In this document: positions 60,029 to 64,000 of the stretch, one piece after another
Numbering within the stretch: position 1 is the stretch's first letter
How the letters are laid out: each line of letters begins with the position of its first letter
Source: Pestalotiopsis fici W106-1
Lineage: Eukaryota; Ascomycota; Sordariomycetes; Amphisphaeriales; Sporocadaceae
Direction: 5' to 3'
Assembly: GCF_000516985.1 (NCBI RefSeq)
Contig: NW_006917096.1
Span: 2,403,606 to 2,467,605 of the forward strand
Length of the DNA stretch: 64,000 bases
The notes under the pieces: generated by a model
Told to the model about the DNA's origin: nothing
The model's database searches: none
What the model saw: the letters and a program-made list of their open reading frames with translations, nothing else
Program-made: the position numbers and the translations under genes

Positions 60029-60760
60029 ATGACCGTCACTTCTGAAACCCCCACCGTCGACAACCAGCTCAAGGAGCTCTTTGAAAACGTTGAGAAGAAA
60101 TTCAAGTCAACCAACCTCAAAGATGGAAGCTGGTATATTGTGGCCTTGACTTGTATCGCGGCGTCGCCTGATCCGGAACTTTCTGCCCAGCTCTACCTCT
60201 ACCTCCGTGACCAAGAAGGCTTCCCAACCCCCGATTCCCGCCAGCAACTCGTCAAGCGTCTCAGGGAGACACTGGTCAAGTCCATTCCGCTCATCGGTAT
60301 ATGCAAGCCAATTGAGTCGGTGGTGGCCATTAGCAAGGTTGAGCGCGAGGAGGACCGTGACTATTCGTGTTCGCGAGAGGGCTGGCAGGCTGATGCGGCC
60401 AACCACGAGCGCGGCATTGACTGGTTCAAAAAGGTTTACACGCGCAACGCCGGCGACACCATGGGCATCTTTGACGCCCACAAGGATTTCGCCTGGCTCT
60501 CGGCCGATATCACCTATGGTCTCTACCTCTCTGACCGCCAGGTCCTCGACGATATCGAGACGGAGCTGGTTGTCCTGCCTGCCATCATGATGCAGAATCT
60601 TCCGCTCGAATCGCACTGGCACATACGGGGTACGCGGCGGATCGGCGTGTCCAAAGAGGACACACAGGTCATTTGGGATTGCGTTCACATTATTGCTGCT
60701 CACTTTGGTGTCAAGCTTCACAAAGTCCCGACGGTGGATGAGGTCGAACCGGATGTTTAA
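60029..60760 (+). CDS. AhpD-like / carboxymuconolactone decarboxylase-fold protein
   Basis: Intronless, 243 aa, preceded by a pyrimidine-rich leader (ccccatcATGacc). The first half is helical (LFENVEKKFKSTNLKDGSWY, YIVALTCIAASPDPELSAQL), followed by GICKPIESVVAISKVEREED. The middle contains WFKKVYTRNAGDTMGIFDAH and DFAWLSADITYGLYLSD. The C-terminal part has HWHIRGTRRIGVSKEDTQVI and CVHIIAAHFGVKL. This fits the fungal AhpD-like proteins, helical bundles related to alkylhydroperoxidase D. The CxxC of true AhpD is not present, so peroxidase activity is doubtful. The substrate is unknown. Members often sit in the cytosol or peroxisome, but no PTS1 ends this one (it ends EPDV). Confidence 0.8.
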   Translation: MTVTSETPTVDNQLKELFENVEKKFKSTNLKDGSWYIVALTCIAASPDPELSAQLYLYLRDQEGFPTPDSRQQLVKRLRETLVKSIPLIGICKPIESVVAISKVEREEDRDYSCSREGWQADAANHERGIDWFKKVYTRNAGDTMGIFDAHKDFAWLSADITYGLYLSDRQVLDDIETELVVLPAIMMQNLPLESHWHIRGTRRIGVSKEDTQVIWDCVHIIAAHFGVKLHKVPTVDEVEPDV

Positions 60761-61473
60761 GTTTAAATATGTTCTCTACCGTGGCAAGAAAGGCCACCTG
60801 GATGGTAGAATGGGAAAAAATTGATAATAACTTTAAGTAGCTTGTAGCGCCTCAAAATTTACCTTGTCGGGCGCTTGAATGGATGACTCTGAAGCAAATA
60901 CGTGTTGTTTCTAATCGCCTCAGCCAGCACCACACGTTGATAGCCTGTCTAAATTCTTGTGATATTACTGTCGAACGAATAGTTTGGGATAGCTAAGAGG
61001 CTAGAAACCATAGAACCCCAGCATTATCAATGAAGAAAGTGTAGAAGGTATCACCTTCATTTTCACTGCTGCCCGGCCGGTGCTTTTGCCACCGTCGGCG
61101 CCTTTTAAAGCATCGTACTTCCCGCAGCGCAACTTTATTGATATTCAGGCTCCGGAGAAAGCTTTGAAAGCCAAAAGAGTACCTTGTTGGAACCAGCAGC
61201 TGCTGGAATCTCACATTGAGTGGTATTTGTATTTGGCCGCCTCCGTCCTCCTCGAGACCAAATTTAATCGTAGATTTCCTCACAACATTCCTGCAATCCC
61301 CAACCACAAGACACGAACATATCTACAAGAAATCATAGCCCATCTATCGCCGACTACTCATGTCGGAATATTCTTAGACGACTTATTCCTCAAGCGCAGA
61401 TTTATCTTAAAAGGTACTTCATTTCCATCCACTGATTCGAGCAGTCGCTTATATCCCCGTAGAAAGATACATA
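60761..61473. other. Intergenic, no gene recognised
   Basis: The 3' UTR of the AhpD-like gene and the upstream region of the next gene. A plus-strand frame at 61080-61493 overlaps the next start codon in another frame and looks like chance. Confidence 0.45.
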
Positions 61474-61902
61474 ATGGCAATATCCGGTCGTGATAAAGGC
61501 TTGATTGTCCTGGCAATTGTGCTTGCAATCATTATCGCCCAAATTCTCTGCTACCACTTCAAGCGTTACCCAGGTCGGCGATCAGGCGCCATCGAGAACA
61601 TTGAGATCCACGCCATAGCCAGAAGAGCGCGCGAGGTCGAGGCAGGCGAAGGCGCTGAGCCGGTACAGAATGACTCCTCCTCCTCCTCCTCATCTTCCTC
61701 ATGGACGACAAATTCATCGTCAGCGTCGTCGATTGCATCGGTTCCGCCCATCAGGTTGGCAAGAATCGGGGTTGTCGCTGCGCCGCCGCCGCGACCGCCG
61801 CGGTCGCCGATGCCAGTGTACTCACTTTATCCGACGCCACAAGAGATTACTCTTGAATGGGCGCCGCCTCAAAAACCACCGCCAGTCTACACGGTCGCTT
61901 GA
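61474..61902 (+). CDS. Small single-pass membrane protein with a PPxY motif
   Basis: Intronless, 142 aa. The N-terminus MAISGRDKG precedes one transmembrane helix, LIVLAIVLAIIIAQILCYHF (residues 10-29). Basic residues (KRYPGRRSG) follow, so the tail should face the cytosol. The tail is disordered, with a run of nine Ser, a Pro-rich part (APPPRPPRSPMPVYSLYPTP) and the end KPPPVYTVA. PPVY is a canonical WW-domain ligand, as used by adaptors of Rsp5/Nedd4-type ubiquitin ligases. An adaptor role is a guess; the gene may simply encode a small, rapidly evolving membrane protein. It lies downstream of, and on the same strand as, the AhpD-like gene, 713 nt away. Confidence 0.65.
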   Translation: MAISGRDKGLIVLAIVLAIIIAQILCYHFKRYPGRRSGAIENIEIHAIARRAREVEAGEGAEPVQNDSSSSSSSSSWTTNSSSASSIASVPPIRLARIGVVAAPPPRPPRSPMPVYSLYPTPQEITLEWAPPQKPPPVYTVA

Positions 61903-63294
61903 CCTCTACTGTAGAGACAAGAAGTCTTCGACCCTGCGGAACGCGCTGTAGGTACAGAATGCCCAGGCAAACGAACCCCAACACTCAAGATATCGGCACG
62001 CGGTGGAAAGGAATAGTCTCACATGGAGAAAAGGGATATCCATGGCTGTAAATTGCCGCGACATTGTACACAGACACAAACACATTGATTCTTTGCGACT
62101 GTCCGTGCAGATAATCGATGATACATCCGAGTAAGTCTGCTGCAGTACGAAAGGCATTGTCAGCTACTAATCATTAGTTTCCTAGCATATAAGAAGAAAA
62201 TCTTTCAAGACTTTCACTCTTGTTCTTTTCTTCTTCTTCTTGTCGATCTCCCTTGGATAAAAATTGCAAGTAATCAATGAACGTGGGGGGTTTTATTGAG
62301 CTCATCTGGAATTATATTGGAGTTTTGAAAAGTTTCTGGATAGTTATGATTTGGAAACTGAGGTGCTTCCTTCCAGAAACATTCTCGGCCGTTTACCTTG
62401 CGCTGCAAGAACAAGACGGAAGCTGTATATAAAGAGAAATAATCAATTTTGTTTACCGTTATATTACCAATCAGTGATGACCATCTGCTCATAGAGAGAC
62501 GCAGTCCACCATTTTCTCTCGTGGGCCCAACAACAACAAGCAATCGAATAACAGATGTAGCTTGTACGGCCATATCTCATCCGTCAAGCACTGGCTCGTA
62601 ACGAAAAGACACAGTATACTCAAGCACTGCAACACGCCTTGGCGTTTAGCTCATGGCATTCTGACAGAAATTGTGTCGCTTGAAGTGAAGAAGTTTTCGC
62701 ACCTTCCATGACGCGCCGAGTTACGCCCTAAGTCTACAGTTGAAAATCTACGACCCTGCTGGCGACGGAGATGGATTCAAAGTTTTTATCCGCCCTCATT
62801 ACATGTTCAGTGCTCTGTCTAACAAATTGTGAAAATGCCAGAAAATATTTACCTTGTGCCAGGTATGAGTGAAGATGATCTGACATTTTAACAATGGGCA
62901 ATCATGACTAATATAGCGGAAGAGATGCCGCCCCTCTTGTGTCTCCAATGGGGGCGACCAGATTACGTGCGGATCTGTCAGCATGTCTGGACTTTGTACC
63001 GCTAAGCCTATCACGGCCTAGACCTTCTCGACCATAAGCGGTAGGCGTCGCTGATGTAAAAGTTACTAAGACTCTTTGGCGGGGTGTGGGCGGGATTTGT
63101 GAATGATCGCAAAGCAAAAGATGACTGTCGGAAAGGGATGCCAATTACGTGCGGCGGAATCTTCATGACAATTCCACATGGATAAAGCCGCTGCTTCTGT
63201 TCCCTCGTTTGCTTTTTGTATTATTGGCTAGTAGCAGCACATTGCGAAAAGACTTGTATATATCCTGGGATTTCCCATCCCCCTCCAAGAATCA
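61903..63294. other. Intergenic upstream of pirin
   Basis: No supported gene. Minus-strand frames at 62274-62573 and 62908-63144 show no family signal. The last 50 nt hold the pirin core promoter. Confidence 0.5.
63257..63263 (+). promoter_or_regulatory. TATA box of the pirin gene
   Basis: TATATAT lies 38 nt before the first ATG (63295). That places the transcription start close to the ATG, so some transcripts may miss it and begin at the internal ATG 63505. Confidence 0.5.
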
Positions 63295-64000
63295 ATGAAG
63301 TTCATTTCAATCACCATTTCTATCCTCGTCGCACTCTTCTCCATTGTCATCTTTAGAGAACAAGTTGTTGAATTCGCAACTGCTACCATAGAGACACTGA
63401 GCAACTACAGAAAGGACAGCCCGGAAGTTATTGATACGAGCGCGACGAGACAGGAAGAAACCAAACTTCCCACAAACCCAATCACACCACAAACCGACAC
63501 CAACATGTCGTCGTCAACTATTCCCAGAGCGATTCGCAAGGTCTTCCTCGCCATCGAGCAGGCCGAGGGCGCGGGCGCACGCGTGCGACGATCGATTGGC
63601 ACGCCGCAGCTGCGCAACTTCTCGCCCTTCCTGATGCTGGACCACTTCAGCATCAAGCCCGGCGCCGGTTTCCCTGATCACCCACACCGCGGCCAAGAAA
63701 CCATCACATACCTAATTGCCGGAGCCGTCGACCATGAAGACTTGTAAGCATCCCCCCGAACAGCCTTAGTGACCGCAATCTTGAACCATTGCTAACTCGA
63801 CATGACCCAGTGCGGGCAACGCCGGTACGATCGAATCAGGCGACCTCCAGTTCATGACGGCCGGCCGGGGCATTATTCACGCCGAGATGCCGCGACAGAA
63901 CCCAGACGGCAGCGCCAACGTCGGCCTGCAACTGTGGGTCGACCTGCCAAAGCAGCTAAAGATGTGCGAGCCGCGGTACCGCGACCTCAAGGCCAAGGAG
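63295..64000 (+). CDS. Pirin (cupin fold), membrane-anchored form, 3' end outside window
   Basis: Exon 1 is 63295-63743, the intron 63744-63810 (67 nt, gtaagc, branch GCTAAC, acccag), and exon 2 runs off the end. Pirins are iron-binding cupin proteins linked to transcription and quercetinase activity. The conserved start is residue 71 on (MSSSTIPRAIRKVF, then GAGARVRRSIGTPQLRNFSP). The iron ligands are visible: DHPHRGQET (His129, His131) and IIHAEMP (His173, Glu175), with spacing close to human pirin. Ahead of this stands an unusual 70-residue N-terminus with a hydrophobic helix (MKFISITISILVALFSIVIF), so the long form should be ER-inserted or secreted. The internal ATG at 63505 would give an ordinary soluble pirin. 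Confidence 0.9.

Overview
The window is a stretch of nuclear chromosome from a filamentous ascomycete, most probably a sordariomycete and quite possibly Hypocreales. The signs are short introns (about 48-210 nt) with GT-AG ends and CTAAC/CTGAC-type branch points, intron-poor genes on both strands separated by long spacers, pyrimidine-rich leaders, and fungal families: a PTH11-like rhodopsin-fold receptor, a NACHT STAND protein with a fungal N-terminal domain, a CAP20/MPL1 perilipin, a THI4 with an intronic TPP riboswitch, and a tesmin-type CXC protein. No tRNA, rRNA, CRISPR array, intact transposon or plasmid-like feature was recognised.

Layout. 0-6.3 kb: the C-terminal coiled-coil part of a large kinesin (+), convergent with a five-exon PTH11-like membrane protein (-). 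6.3-10.7 kb: no intact gene, but coding-like, frame-broken remnants preceded by a TATA box. 10.7-15.3 kb: a six-exon NACHT/NLR-type STAND gene (-). 16.0-17.4 kb: THI4 (-) with a 5' UTR intron carrying a TPP riboswitch. 18.2-20.4 kb: an alkyltransferase-like (ATL) DNA repair protein (+), tail to tail with a histidine phosphatase (-) that ends in a PCNA-binding-type motif and a basic cluster. 22.3 kb: a small membrane protein. 26.8-37.8 kb: a denser block with a single-CXC protein (+), then on the minus strand a secreted GPI-type protein, a class I methyltransferase, a tandem-BTB protein and a coiled-coil protein. 40.9-43.6 kb: a DENN-domain protein (-). 43.6-54.3 kb: gene-poor, with one repeat-bearing orphan (+). 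54.3-55.0 kb: CAP20/MPL1 perilipin (-). 60.0-64.0 kb: an AhpD-like protein, a small single-pass protein with a PPVY motif, and a pirin with an N-terminal membrane anchor that runs off the end (all +).

The neighbours do not form one pathway; this looks like ordinary chromosome with accessory patches. The best-supported regulatory element is the TPP riboswitch, which ties THI4 splicing to thiamine status. The most unexpected protein features are the PIP-box-like tail on the histidine phosphatase, the membrane-anchored pirin with a second internal start, and an NLR whose Walker A codons follow an apparent GC-AG intron. Exon borders were placed by hand from splice signals, reading frame and family fit; every spliced total quoted is divisible by three.
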